A stretch of DNA of 64,000 bases from Gammaproteobacteria bacterium. GTDB taxonomy: Bacteria > Pseudomonadota > Gammaproteobacteria > Steroidobacterales > Rariloculaceae. Positions 46,757 through 55,006 of this stretch are shown piece by piece (the first letter of the stretch is position 1; each line of letters begins with the position of its first letter). The notes beneath the pieces were generated by a model. It was not told the DNA's origin, ran no database searches, and was given only the letters and a program-made list of their open reading frames with translations. Made by a program: the position numbers and the translations under genes. The DNA lies in assembly GCA_017577365.1 (NCBI GenBank), contig PKRJ01000004.1, positions 42,468 to 106,467 of the forward strand, given 5' to 3'.

Positions 46757-46769
46757 CTTCCCAAGGAAG
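46757..46769. promoter_or_regulatory. possible operator (inverted repeat) upstream of the MarR-type gene
   Basis: CTTCC-CAA-GGAAG lies 26 bases upstream of the ATG at 46731, inside an AT-richer stretch than the neighbouring genes. Autoregulation from such a site is common for MarR proteins, but a 5-bp half-site is short and the call is tentative. Confidence 0.3.
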
Positions 46770-47251
46770 CGAAAATACCGAATTTGTGGTGAATCTTCAT
46801 ATCCGGGAAAGCCCGAATCCGCTCTGAGCAACCCCCGTTTGCGGAATGATTGCGCATCCTGCAGTGTGCGGACCGTGCTGCGCCGCGGAAATGGGCGCCG
46901 ATACCATCCCGGACCGCCGATGCGCGTGTCGAGCGGCTTCGCGTTCACGCTTCCGTGCGAAACGCGTCGACCGTGTTGGACACGCCTGCGAGCCGGTCGT
47001 TCCCTGCCCGCAGCTTCGTCCGCGCTCCCGGGCGCTGATTCCGAGGCCGTTCTGCACCATTTCCTCCTGAAAGACACGCTCCTTCTTGCAAATAACGAGC
47101 CGAACGCGCGGCAAGAGCAGAAATTTCTACGCCGGAGAACAAGCGCAGGGCGGTGCTTGATCGAAAAAGGGGTCAAAACCCGGCTCCGGCGCCCTGCCGA
47201 GACCAGGAGGAGCAGCAGATCGGGGAGAAGTCGAGGACGGCTGCTCAAAAC

Positions 47252-47284
47252 GAAGGGGATGCGGCGCGCGGCCGCATCCCCTTC
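47252..47284 (-). terminator. intrinsic terminator of the MFS transporter gene
   Basis: A perfect 14-bp stem (GAAGGGGATGCGGC pairing with GCCGCATCCCCTTC) with a 5-base loop, followed on the minus strand by GTTTTG. It begins 26 bases past the transporter stop at 47310. Confidence 0.8.
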
Positions 47285-47309
47285 TGGATGTGCGCTTCCC
47301 GATCGGGAA

Positions 47310-48692
47310 TCACGCCGGCGAGCGGCCGAGCTGCGCGCTCGGCTCTCGCTCGCGGCTGGACTCGTCTTCGACCTCCTCGGCCGACGGCCCCTCCGGTCGC
47401 AGCTTGAGCAGCAGCAGCATGCCTGCGCCGAGCAGCGAGCCGAGCCCCATGATCAGCGAGACCGTCGGACGCGAGAACTCCGCGTCGAACAGGAAGCCGG
47501 CGATGATCGGCGCGATGACCGCGCCGCCGCGGCCGACGCCGATCGCGAAGCCGGTGCCCGAAGCGCGAACGTGCGTCGGGAACGCGTGCGCAAAGATCGC
47601 GTAGAGCCCGACGATACCGGCGTTCGTGCAGAAGCCGGCGGCAAAGCAGATCATCGACAGCCGCGCGAGGTCGTCGGGCGAGCTACCGAAGATCGTGACC
47701 ATCACGGTCGAGAGCGCCAGCACCCCGATCGTCAGCGCCTTCAGCGGGAAGCGCAGCGTCAGGAAACCGAGCACCGCGCCGCCCGTCGCGCCGCCCGCGT
47801 TGACCCAGACGAGCACGCCGGCCGCCTGCGACGACTCGAAGCCCATCCGCGTGACGATCTCCGGCACCCACTTGATGATGTAGTAGAACGTCGTGATGTG
47901 GAAGAAATAGGCCAGCGTCACGAGCAGCGTCACGGCGATCAGCCCGGGGGCAAACAGATCGGTCGCCGAGCGCTTCCTGACTTCCTCCGAGATGCGCGGC
48001 AGCGTGCTGATCGCCGCATGGCCCATTCGCTTCAGCGTCGCGTTGATCCGCTCGAGCGCGCCCGGCGGCTGCTTCCGGGCCAGCCAGTGAATCGATTCCG
48101 GTATGAAGAAGTACACGAGCGGGATGAACGCCGCCGTGACGATTCCGCCGAACACGAAAATCGGCCGCCAGCCCTCGTAGATCGCGAGCAGCTGCGCCGC
48201 GATCGTGCCGCCGACGACCGCACCGACCGGATACCCGATCGCCATCAGCGAGACGCACATGTGCTTGCGTTTCGCGTTCGCGAACTCCGCCGCGACGGCG
48301 TTGATCGCCGCGAGCATGCCGCCGATGCCGAGACCGGTGATCACCCGCCAGATCGACAGCGACACGACCCCGGTCGCGGTCGTCGCGAGGAACATGCCGA
48401 GCGACATGACGAGCAGGCAGCCGAGCATCGTCGCGCGCCGGCCGAACTTGTCGGCGACACCGCCGATGAGGATCGAGCCGAGCGCCATGCCCACGAGCTC
48501 CGCCGACAGGACGAAGCCGAGCGTGCTCCGGGTGATACCCCACTCCCTGAGGATCTCCGGCGACGCATAGCTGATGGACATGACGTCGAAGCCGTCGAGC
48601 GCGTTGAGCCCGATCGTGATCGCCACCGCGACGATCTGCATCGTGCTCATCGGCGAGTTCATTATGGTTTCGCGCGGATCGGTGTTGTTCAC
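47310..48692 (-). CDS. MFS transporter, aromatic acid:H+ symporter (AAHS) family
   Basis: 460 residues. GTG 48692 with GGGGGGA 8 bases upstream is preferred over the frame start at 48734. Twelve hydrophobic helices. The AAHS signature is in helix 1 (LNALDGFDVMSISYASPEI, with the essential Asp of DGFD), and the loop motif GGVADKFGRRATM is in loop 2-3. Known members import 4-hydroxybenzoate, protocatechuate, gallate or vanillate with protons. This fits a phenolic-compound diet together with the PCMH-like flavoprotein at 6.1-8.2 kb, though they are 40 kb apart. It has its own terminator. Confidence 0.92.
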   Translation of the reverse strand: MNNTDPRETIMNSPMSTMQIVAVAITIGLNALDGFDVMSISYASPEILREWGITRSTLGFVLSAELVGMALGSILIGGVADKFGRRATMLGCLLVMSLGMFLATTATGVVSLSIWRVITGLGIGGMLAAINAVAAEFANAKRKHMCVSLMAIGYPVGAVVGGTIAAQLLAIYEGWRPIFVFGGIVTAAFIPLVYFFIPESIHWLARKQPPGALERINATLKRMGHAAISTLPRISEEVRKRSATDLFAPGLIAVTLLVTLAYFFHITTFYYIIKWVPEIVTRMGFESSQAAGVLVWVNAGGATGGAVLGFLTLRFPLKALTIGVLALSTVMVTIFGSSPDDLARLSMICFAAGFCTNAGIVGLYAIFAHAFPTHVRASGTGFAIGVGRGGAVIAPIIAGFLFDAEFSRPTVSLIMGLGSLLGAGMLLLLKLRPEGPSAEEVEDESSREREPSAQLGRSPA

Positions 48693-49050
48693 AGGCCGAG
48701 TCCCCCCAAGAATCAATCCGGCGGAGCGTACCATATTTTCTGCGGCATCCCGCTATGGATCGAGCGCGAGACACGGCCTCGCCGCGCGGTGAAGCGCCGA
48801 AGGGCCTCGATACGCGCTCGACGGGCGGTCGCCAAGAAGAATCGAGGGGCGGCTTGGCGGCCGAAGACCAGCCGGAGACTTCGACGACGTAAGGATTTCC
48901 GGCAGCCGCGCGGCGGCCATTCGCAGACTGCCGCCCTCGAGTCGCAGCCCGCTCGCCTGTGATCGCGGTCACATCCTGCCGGCGCGAGCGCAACTGGAAT
49001 CTTCATGATCCGTGTAGGCTTCGACCGCCTTCGAAAGCAGGGAGCGACCG
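48693..49050. other. gene-free stretch upstream of the MFS and glycine-zipper genes
   Basis: 358 bases between two divergent starts. Long open frames exist only because of high GC (Arg/Ala-rich translations). It must hold both promoters, but no clear -35/-10 pair or operator was recognised. GGGAG before the ATG at 49051 is the only clear signal. Confidence 0.5.
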
Positions 49051-49623
49051 ATGACCTCTTCTCGTAGTGCCGCCCTTACCGCCGCGCTCGCACTTTTCGC
49101 CGCCTGGTCGGCCGGGGCGCTGGCAGACCCGCCGCCGCACGCCCCCGCGCACGGCTGGCGTAAGAAGCACGACCCGTACTACTTGGGCTACTCGGGCGTT
49201 CGGTACGAGCAGGACTTCGGCATCGTCTCCGGCCGTTGCAATCGTGAAGAGATCGCGACGGTCGTCGGCGGAGCGGTCGGCGGCTACCTCGGCTCACGCA
49301 TCGCGGAGGAGCACCCGGTCGTCGGAACGGTGCTCGGCACCGTCGCCGGCGCCGTCATCGGCAAACGCATCGGGCGAGAGCTCGACGAGCGGGACAGACA
49401 CTGTTTCGGGCATGCGCTCGAGCTCGGCGAGATCGGGCAGCGGATTCTGTGGACGAACGAATCGACGGGAGCGCGATACGAGCTCGTGCCGGGAGCCGTC
49501 CTCGAGCGGCAAGGCGTCACGTGTCGAGAGTTCACGATGACCGCGGCCGACGCGCGCGGCCGCTCGTCGAGCAAAGGCCGCGCGTGTCAGGTGAGGCCCG
49601 GGGTCTGGGAGGTCGCCCGCTGA
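49051..49623 (+). CDS. glycine-zipper 2TM domain outer-membrane-type protein
   Basis: 190 residues, with GGGAG 6 bases before ATG 49051. A signal peptide ends near ALA-DP (residue 26). The central glycine zipper is VVGGAVGGYLGSRIAEEHPVVGTVLGTVAGAVIGKRIG, here as two stretches (about 71-88 and 91-106), the mark of the 17-kDa-antigen-like/RcnB-neighbour group. After ELDERDRHC, the C-terminal part (WTNESTGARYELVPG, then CREFTM) is the usual small domain of these proteins. No lipobox Cys at the cleavage site was seen. Likely an envelope-structural protein. Confidence 0.85.
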   Translation: MTSSRSAALTAALALFAAWSAGALADPPPHAPAHGWRKKHDPYYLGYSGVRYEQDFGIVSGRCNREEIATVVGGAVGGYLGSRIAEEHPVVGTVLGTVAGAVIGKRIGRELDERDRHCFGHALELGEIGQRILWTNESTGARYELVPGAVLERQGVTCREFTMTAADARGRSSSKGRACQVRPGVWEVAR

Positions 49624-49677
49624 GGTCGACGGGCGACTCCGCGCATCGAGCCTCCCCGCCCGCCATGGGCTCGCCCT

Positions 49678-50070
49678 CTACTCGCCGGTGTCGCGAACGC
49701 CGCACCGGCACGTGACTTTCTGCACGCGCGCGCGGACGAGCTCGACGTTCTCGCCGATCTCGTAGTCGCCGCTGAAAGTCACGGGGCGGTCGTCGTCTCG
49801 TTGCCAAGCCTGGGGAACCTCGATCGTGACGAGCTCCCCGCTCTCCCGACGAACGCTGAGCACGATCACGAAGGTCCCGCTCGACGCCGCGCAATCGTCG
49901 TTATCGATTACCCCCGCGACCGACGCGACGGTATTCCTTTGCAGATACTCGATGCCGACCGCGGCGCGGCAAACGGGAGGCTCTTGAGACTTTCCCTCCT
50001 GCGCGAAGGACGCCGTCTCGAGCACGGCGGAAGCGACTAGGAACGATACGAGCCTTGTGCAGAGACGCAT
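49678..50070 (-). CDS. secreted hypothetical protein
   Basis: 130 residues, with a signal peptide ending at SFAQ (residue 24). Mature part: CRAAVGIEYLQRNTVASVAG, then the strand-rich SSGTFVIVLSVRRESGELVTIEVP, and a C-terminal VTCRCGVRD with two Cys. Together with Cys34 and Cys60 this could make two disulfides. It looks like a small immunoglobulin-like beta-sandwich, but no family was recognised. Convergent with the glycine-zipper gene (54-base gap). Confidence 0.65.
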   Translation of the reverse strand: MRLCTRLVSFLVASAVLETASFAQEGKSQEPPVCRAAVGIEYLQRNTVASVAGVIDNDDCAASSGTFVIVLSVRRESGELVTIEVPQAWQRDDDRPVTFSGDYEIGENVELVRARVQKVTCRCGVRDTGE

Positions 50071-50412
50071 ACCGTATCTCCCGTGCCGGCTGCTTGGCGG
50101 AGCTTACTCCATTCTCTTTACAGCGACTCCGGCAGCTCGACCCGGTGAGCCTCGGCATCCGCGACGGCAATGACCGTCGATGAGCCTACCGCGTCCCGGC
50201 TTCGCCGCGTTCGGCATCCTTATTGCTTATCGCTCGTCCGGGCCAGCCGAACGTGGCCCAAGAAAATGCCGGGTCCTCGCTTCCTCCGAGTAGTCCTCGT
50301 CCGGAGGACCCAAGATCGCCCGGCCGCCGAAGCAAAGGGGTTCGATCACCACCCGCGTTCGACTGCCTCGCCGCCGGCATCGGGCAGCCGACGCTCACAA
50401 GAGGGCACAGCG
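50071..50412. other. gene-free stretch
   Basis: 342 bases upstream of the PQ-rich protein and divergent from the gene ending at 49678. An in-frame upstream extension of the next CDS to 50170 has no coding character. No promoter, RNA or repeat was recognised beyond the GGGCACAG region before ATG 50413. Confidence 0.5.
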
Positions 50413-51396
50413 ATGATCGTCGAACGTATCGGGCCAAGACGCGTTCTCGGCTCTTCGTTGATGAGTCTTGCGATCGTGTTGTCTTCGTCGGTCGTGCTCG
50501 CTCAACAGCAGCAGCCCGCTCCGCAGCAGCAACCCGCACCGCAGCAGCAACCCGCACCGCAACCGGGCCCGCAGCAGCAAGCCGAGCCGCAACCGGCGCC
50601 GGAGGGTCAATCCGCGCAGCAACAAGCCGAGCGGCAGCCGCCCGCCCCCGAGGCGCAGTCCCCGCAAGAAGAGGACGTGCAGATCGCGCGCGCGGAACCG
50701 CCGCCCGCGCAGCCGTCGCTGCCGGCGATGACCGGCGTGCGGATCATTCAGGTCAAGCACGATCGGATCGACGAGTTCGAAAGTCTCGTCAAAGAGCTTC
50801 GCGCCGCCATGCAGGAATCCGGTCGGCCCGGCTTCCAGGTCTACAGCGTCGCGCTCGGCGAGGTGAACACGTATCACATCGTCGTGCCGCTCGACTCGTT
50901 CGCGTCGCTCGCGCAGTTCGAGCAGCAGCCGCCGATGGAGCCGGTCGAGTGGGAGAAGTGGCGGAACCGCATGGGGGAGACGATCGATTCCCACACGATG
51001 CTCGTCGCACGCATGCGTCCGGAGCTCTCGATCGCGCCGACGAACATGGAGCAACAGCCGTCGGAGCTCCTGATGCTGATCGAGGACATGGTCATACCCG
51101 GCAAGGCGCGCGAGTACGACGCTTTCGTTCGCGACGAGCTGATTCCCGTGCTGCGGCAAGCGAATGTCCCGGCCATGTTCGCGAGCGAGGTGATCCTCGG
51201 CGCCGATGCGCGCACGCGGGTCTTCGCCGTGCCGTTGCCTGGCTGGCAGGAGCTCGACGGACCTTCGCCGTTCGTCGAAGTGCTGGGACCGGAGGCGGCG
51301 GAGCAGCTCATGGCGCGCGGCGACGCGCTGACCGAGCGCTCGGAGAGCCAGATACTGCGATTCCGCCCGGAGCTGTCGATCCAGCCGACGCCGTAG
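50413..51396 (+). CDS. secreted protein with Gln/Pro-rich linker and two dimeric alpha/beta barrel-like domains
   Basis: 327 residues. A signal peptide is followed from residue about 31 by a Gln/Pro-rich linker of some 70 residues, built at its start from QQQPAP repeats. Two related domains follow: about 105-195 (TGVRIIQVKHDRIDEFESLVKEL, ending at MRPELSIAPT) and about 200-327 (LLMLIEDMVIPGKAREYDAFVRDELI, ending at FRPELSIQPT). The repeated closing PELSI-x-PT marks a duplication. The fold resembles the NIPSNAP/ABM dimeric alpha/beta barrels. Function unknown; export suggests a periplasmic or surface role. Confidence 0.75.
   Translation: MIVERIGPRRVLGSSLMSLAIVLSSSVVLAQQQQPAPQQQPAPQQQPAPQPGPQQQAEPQPAPEGQSAQQQAERQPPAPEAQSPQEEDVQIARAEPPPAQPSLPAMTGVRIIQVKHDRIDEFESLVKELRAAMQESGRPGFQVYSVALGEVNTYHIVVPLDSFASLAQFEQQPPMEPVEWEKWRNRMGETIDSHTMLVARMRPELSIAPTNMEQQPSELLMLIEDMVIPGKAREYDAFVRDELIPVLRQANVPAMFASEVILGADARTRVFAVPLPGWQELDGPSPFVEVLGPEAAEQLMARGDALTERSESQILRFRPELSIQPTP
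50506..50559 (+). repeat. 18-bp tandem repeat coding QQQPAP
   Basis: Three units of 18 bases (CAGCAGCAACCCGCACCG and close variants) at 50506-50523, 50524-50541 and 50542-50559. The second and third are identical; the first differs at two third-codon positions. Further CAG/CCG-rich sequence follows. It could change length by slippage without breaking the frame. Confidence 0.85.
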
Positions 51397-51502
51397 GCGA
51401 CACGCGGACGGACCGGCACGAGGAACTCGGTCCTCGAAAGAATCGAGAACCGCGGCTTATGGCGCGCATGAGCGCGAGGCCGTTCGGGCTCGCGCGGTCG
51501 GA

Positions 51503-51579
51503 TGGTGCGCCCGGAGAGATTCGAACTCCCGACCACCTGGTTCGAAGCCAGGTACTCTATCCAACTGAGCTACGGGCGC
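51503..51579 (-). tRNA. tRNA-Arg (anticodon UCG)
   Basis: Read on the minus strand: a 7-bp acceptor stem (GCGCCCG with CGGGCGC), D arm with AGCTCAGTTGGATAGAG, an anticodon arm CCTGG-CTTCGAA-CCAGG giving UCG at positions 34-36, a variable loop, and a T arm GGGAG-TTCGAAT-CTCTCC. Discriminator A is followed by a genome-encoded CCA at 51503-51505. The length of 77 with CCA is normal. No integrase or attachment-site duplication was seen next to it. Confidence 0.96.
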
Positions 51580-51893
51580 AGATTACAGGCCCCGGCGAAA
51601 CTCCGCGACGCGGCCGCATCGCGGAGTGCCCGACCGACCGCGCCATGATAAGCCAAAAGGCGGCCCGGGTGGGTTTCGATCGCACCGCGGCGGGGAGGCC
51701 GCGCTTCGCGGCGGACATCGAGGAATCCTTTCGCGCCGATCTGTCGTAGGATAGGGACCTGCACCTGCGGTCGGCCCCCGGGACACGGTGGAGCGCGCGC
51801 CTCGGCGCGCGATCGGGGGATCTGCGGTCCGCCGCGCGCGGAGCGCCAGTGGCCGACGGCACCAGAACGTAACAACTAAGGAGAGGGGAAAAA
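51580..51893. other. gene-free stretch between the tRNA and the YceI gene
   Basis: 314 bases. It should hold the tRNA promoter (minus strand) and the yceI-like promoter (plus strand). The only clear element is AAGGAGAGGGG 6 bases before ATG 51894. No repeat of the tRNA 3' end was found, so no sign of an inserted element. Confidence 0.5.
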
Positions 51894-52496
51894 ATGAAAC
51901 GCCTCGATATCGTCCGGCCCGCGGCCGTCCTCGGCCTCGCAGCAGCGTTTGCCGGGACCGCCGTCGCGGAGCCCGTCACCTACGAGATCGACTCGGCACA
52001 CACGTATCCGTCCTTCGAGGCCGACCACATGGGCGGGCTCTCGAAGTGGCGCGGCAAGATCAACAGCACGACGGGAAAGATCACGCTCGACAAGGAGGCG
52101 CAGACCGGCACCGTCGAGGTGACGATGGACATGAACACCGTCGACTTCGGCCATGAAGGCTTGAACAACCACGCGAAGTCCGATGCCGCGATGTTCAACG
52201 TGTCGGAGTACCCCACGGCGACCTATACTGGCCGGCTCGTGGATTGGCGGGACGGCGCCCCGACCGCGGTCGACGGCACGCTGACGTTGCACGGCACGAG
52301 CAAGCCGGTGCGGCTCACGATCAACAGCTTCAAGTGCATGCAGCACCCGCAGCGCGGCGTCGAGGTCTGCGGCGCGGACGCCGAGGCGGATATCAATCGC
52401 GCGGATTTCGGCATCAACTTCGGGCAGAACTTCGGCTTCGACATGGGCGTGAAGCTGCGCATTCAGGTCGAAGCGCTCGCGCAGCCGTCGAGCTGA
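51894..52496 (+). CDS. YceI family periplasmic protein
   Basis: 200 residues, with AAGGAG upstream of the start. A signal peptide ends at AVAEP (residue 26). The lipocalin-like YceI domain begins TYEIDSAHTYPSFEADHMGG and continues with WRGKINSTTGKITLDKEAQTG and MFNVSEYPTATYTG, all family blocks. It ends with VEVCGADAEADINRADFGI and GFDMGVKLRIQVEA. Members bind polyisoprenoid-like lipids and are induced by high pH or osmotic stress. It is followed by its own strong terminator. A cytochrome b561 partner is often present but is absent here. Confidence 0.93.
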   Translation: MKRLDIVRPAAVLGLAAAFAGTAVAEPVTYEIDSAHTYPSFEADHMGGLSKWRGKINSTTGKITLDKEAQTGTVEVTMDMNTVDFGHEGLNNHAKSDAAMFNVSEYPTATYTGRLVDWRDGAPTAVDGTLTLHGTSKPVRLTINSFKCMQHPQRGVEVCGADAEADINRADFGINFGQNFGFDMGVKLRIQVEALAQPSS

Positions 52497-52515
52497 GTCG
52501 GGCCTGACGCTCGCG

Positions 52516-52550
52516 CGGCCCCGGGCGGCCCGGCTGCCCGGGGCCGTTTT
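52516..52550 (+). terminator. intrinsic terminator of the YceI gene
   Basis: CGGCCCCGGGC pairs with GCCCGGGGCCG (11 bp) around the 9-base loop GGCCCGGCT, directly followed by TTTT. It starts 20 bases after the stop codon at 52496. Confidence 0.88.
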
Positions 52551-52571
52551 CGTTCCCGCCCCCCCGGGGGC

Positions 52572-52814
52572 TCAGCGAGCCTCTGCCCGCAGCGCCGCGT
52601 GCGCGCGCCGCACGGCCGCCTCACGGTTACCGCGCGGCGGGTCCGCGGCCAGGTGGAGCAGCGCGGCGCGGACGACGCTCTTGACCTCGCCTTCCGGCAA
52701 CCCGTCCGCGAGTTCGGGCGTCAGCTCGGCCGTCGCCTCCTCGACGCATGCGCCGCGGTCGAAGGCCGCGACGGCCTCGTCGAATCGGCGCCTCACTTCC
52801 TCTTCCGTCACCAT
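52572..52814 (-). CDS. small hypothetical protein (80 aa)
   Basis: ATG 52814 has GGGAGAG 3-4 bases upstream. The protein is wholly helical and acidic in its first half (EEEVRRRFDEAVAAFDRGACVEEATAELTPELADGL) and basic in the second. No motif or family recognised. It converges on the yceI terminator. The ribosome site and the helical pattern support a real gene, but a spurious frame cannot be excluded in this GC-rich DNA. Confidence 0.55.
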   Translation of the reverse strand: MVTEEEVRRRFDEAVAAFDRGACVEEATAELTPELADGLPEGEVKSVVRAALLHLAADPPRGNREAAVRRAHAALRAEAR

Positions 52815-52906
52815 GGGCTCTCCCGCAGCAGTCGCATGTAGCGCCGAAGCGCAGCACGGGCAACGACGCTATCATGTGCGCTCGCCGTAACGTACAGCAA
52901 CGACGC

Positions 52907-53599
52907 ATGTCATCCTGGCTCGACACCGCTCTCGACCGCTTCGAGCGCGACAACGAGGATCTCGCGCTCGCGACGCACCGGGTTCTCGCGCGCATCGCGA
53001 CGGACGCGCCGTTGCACGCGCGGCTCTTGAACACGCTGTCGATGCTCGAGCATCTCGGCAGCCGCAAGATCGTCGCGACGCAGTCGTCCGCGGGCATCGA
53101 CGAGCCGACGTTGCGGCACGTCGCGGAGGAAGCGCATCACGCGTATTTCATGAAGCGCCAGGCGCAGAAGGCGGGCGGCAGAGCGCTCGAGTACGTCGAC
53201 GAGGATCTCCTCGCGCCCGCCGCGGCGCGCATGTATTTCCAGCGCCTCGAGGCCGGGATGAAACGCACGCTCGGCGCGACGCGCGCGACATACCTTTACA
53301 TGTCGATGATCGTCGAGTTTCGCGCGCTATGGTTCTACCGGCTGTATCAGCGCGTGCTGAGGGAAACGGGCCACCGCTTGTCGCTGAAGCGCGTGCTGGG
53401 CGAGGAGCAAAATCATCTGCACGACGTCGCGACGCGTCTCGACGCCGCGGGAGAGCCGACCGAGACGCGGGCGCTGCGCTTTCTCGCCGCGGAGCAACGC
53501 CTCTACGAGCGGCTGCTCGCGGCGATGCGGGCGGAAATTCTCGATCTCGCGCCGTCCCCTTCCTCCGCCGTTCGTCGTAGGATTGGGGTATCTGCATAG
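52907..53599 (+). CDS. ferritin-like (putative diiron) protein
   Basis: 230 residues from ATG 52907; ATG 52874 is an alternative start. It is predicted all-helical. Metal-ligand-like residues are spaced as in ferritin-like four-helix bundles: Glu48-His49 in MLEHLGSRK, Glu74/Glu75 with His77-His78 in EEAHHAYF, Glu137 in VEFRALWFY, and Glu166/Glu167 with His170 in GEEQNHLHD. This would bind two irons in the bundle. Substrate and role (oxidase, oxygenase or storage) are not clear from sequence. It lies 38 bases before the DUF945 gene and may share a transcript. Confidence 0.75.
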   Translation: MSSWLDTALDRFERDNEDLALATHRVLARIATDAPLHARLLNTLSMLEHLGSRKIVATQSSAGIDEPTLRHVAEEAHHAYFMKRQAQKAGGRALEYVDEDLLAPAAARMYFQRLEAGMKRTLGATRATYLYMSMIVEFRALWFYRLYQRVLRETGHRLSLKRVLGEEQNHLHDVATRLDAAGEPTETRALRFLAAEQRLYERLLAAMRAEILDLAPSPSSAVRRRIGVSA

Positions 53600-53637
53600 T
53601 CGGGAGGACGCCGTCGGCGGCCTCCCGGGAGTCCGTC

Positions 53638-54981
53638 ATGAGAATCCGCATCGCCGTCGTCGTCGTCCTGCTCGTGGCTCTTCTCGTCCTGCCGCCGGTG
53701 TTCGGCAAGGTCGCGGAGTCCCGCGTCACCGCGCACATCGAATCGCTCCGCGAGAAGCAGCTCGACATCACGATCGACGAGTACGAGCGAGGCTGGTTCT
53801 CGAGCCGGGCGCGGATCACGCTGAAGCCGTCGCAACTGCACCCGAGCGCGGCCCTGCTCGCCGACGTCCTCGATCCGCTGACGGTCGCGGTCGACATCCG
53901 TCACGGTCCCGTGTCGCTCGCGGACGGCTTCTTCCTCGGCATGTTCGAAACCTATGCGCGTCCCGTCGACGACAGCCCCGTCGTCGACTTCGTGGTCGAA
54001 GCGCAAACGACACTCGACGGCAGCGTCAATTTCGCGGTGGAGATCATGCCGCTTCGGCACGACTTCGCGGATGGCCGCGTCAACCTCTCCGGCGCTCGCG
54101 CGAGCGGCACGATCGAGCGCCGACGCGTCGACGCGCGCGGAGAGCTCGCCTCGCTCGAGATCGCATCTCCGACCGGTGCGGTATCGATGATCGGCGTCCG
54201 CGCGTCGACGGATACCGAGCGGCACTCGGGCCGCGTCGCACCGGGCACGCTATCCGTCGAGGTCGATCGGATCGCCTTCGAGCGGTTCGAAAACTCTTCT
54301 CAGGCTTTCGATGCGACCGGCGTACGCTTCGCGTCCCGCTCGAGCGTCGATCGCGCTCTCAACCGGCTGCACGGCCGAGCGGTGTTCGCCTTCGAGCAAG
54401 CGCGCACGGGGAACGGCGCCACGATCACCGACGCGCGTTACGAGATGAGCTTACGAAACGTCGACGTTGCGGCCCTCGAGGCCTATTACGATCTCGTCGC
54501 GGACGGGGCGCCTGCCGAGCCGAGCATGGACGTCGTCGCACCGATCGTGCAGCGTCTCGTCGCGAGTAGTCCGAGCTTCGCGATCGATACGGTGAGGTTC
54601 CACGTCGACGGCCAACCTTTCGAGGCGAGCTTGCACGTCGACGTGGATTCGAGCGTGCCGCCGTCCGGCGGCGCCGTGGATTTGAACGACCCGGAGTACT
54701 GGCGCTCGATCCTCAAGGGCCGAGCCGGGCTGAGCGCGGCGAAACCGCTCGTCGAGCAACTCGCCGCCGCGGGGATCAAGGTGCAGCTTCTCGCTGCCCA
54801 AGAAGACGGCGCGTCGATGCCGACGGACTCGCTCGACGCGCTCGCCGAGGCCCAGGTCGGCCTCGTGCTCGGCATGCTGAGCGCTCAGGGCATGATCGAG
54901 GACACCGGGAGTCTGTACCGAACGACCCTGTCGTTCGAGAACGGGCGGATCACGGTCAACGGCCAGCCGCTCCCGTTCTAA
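53638..54981 (+). CDS. DUF945 (YdgA) family protein
   Basis: 447 residues. An N-terminal hydrophobic anchor (about 4-23) is followed by the family start: VAESRVTAHIESLREKQLDITIDEYERGWFSSRARI, where the Tyr-x-Arg-Gly-Trp-Phe-Ser block is the DUF945 signature. The rest is a long repetitive beta-rich domain of strand pairs (for example ARASGTIERRRVDARGELASLEI) ending in RTTLSFENGRITVNGQPLP. E. coli YdgA is an inner-membrane-anchored periplasmic protein of unclear function. The family relates to AsmA-like long beta proteins by shape. Confidence 0.9.
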   Translation: MRIRIAVVVVLLVALLVLPPVFGKVAESRVTAHIESLREKQLDITIDEYERGWFSSRARITLKPSQLHPSAALLADVLDPLTVAVDIRHGPVSLADGFFLGMFETYARPVDDSPVVDFVVEAQTTLDGSVNFAVEIMPLRHDFADGRVNLSGARASGTIERRRVDARGELASLEIASPTGAVSMIGVRASTDTERHSGRVAPGTLSVEVDRIAFERFENSSQAFDATGVRFASRSSVDRALNRLHGRAVFAFEQARTGNGATITDARYEMSLRNVDVAALEAYYDLVADGAPAEPSMDVVAPIVQRLVASSPSFAIDTVRFHVDGQPFEASLHVDVDSSVPPSGGAVDLNDPEYWRSILKGRAGLSAAKPLVEQLAAAGIKVQLLAAQEDGASMPTDSLDALAEAQVGLVLGMLSAQGMIEDTGSLYRTTLSFENGRITVNGQPLPF

Positions 54982-55006
54982 CGACCGCGGGCTCCCGCGC
55001 GGCTCG

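Larger units (their letters stand above)
46732..47309. other. gene-free stretch between the MarR-type gene and the MFS gene
   Basis: 578 bases. Open frames here (for example on the minus strand, 46754-47248) have Ser/Arg/Cys-rich, low-complexity translations with no ribosome site and codon use unlike the neighbours, so they are judged spurious. The stretch holds the possible operator at 46757 and the MFS terminator at 47252. Base composition is more AT-rich near 46740-46860 than elsewhere in the window. Confidence 0.55.

Noticed and set aside
47119..47128. AGAAATTTCT palindrome as a regulatory site
   Set aside because: A 10-bp AT palindrome without a nearby start codon or partner; too short to support a claim.
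46754..47248. Minus-strand frame of 164 codons between the MFS and MarR-type genes
   Set aside because: Ser/Arg/Cys-rich translation, no Shine-Dalgarno, and it contains the MFS terminator region; not coding in my judgement.
51503..51579. tRNA-Arg as an integration site for a mobile element
   Set aside because: No integrase, direct repeat of the tRNA 3' end, or composition change was found on either side.
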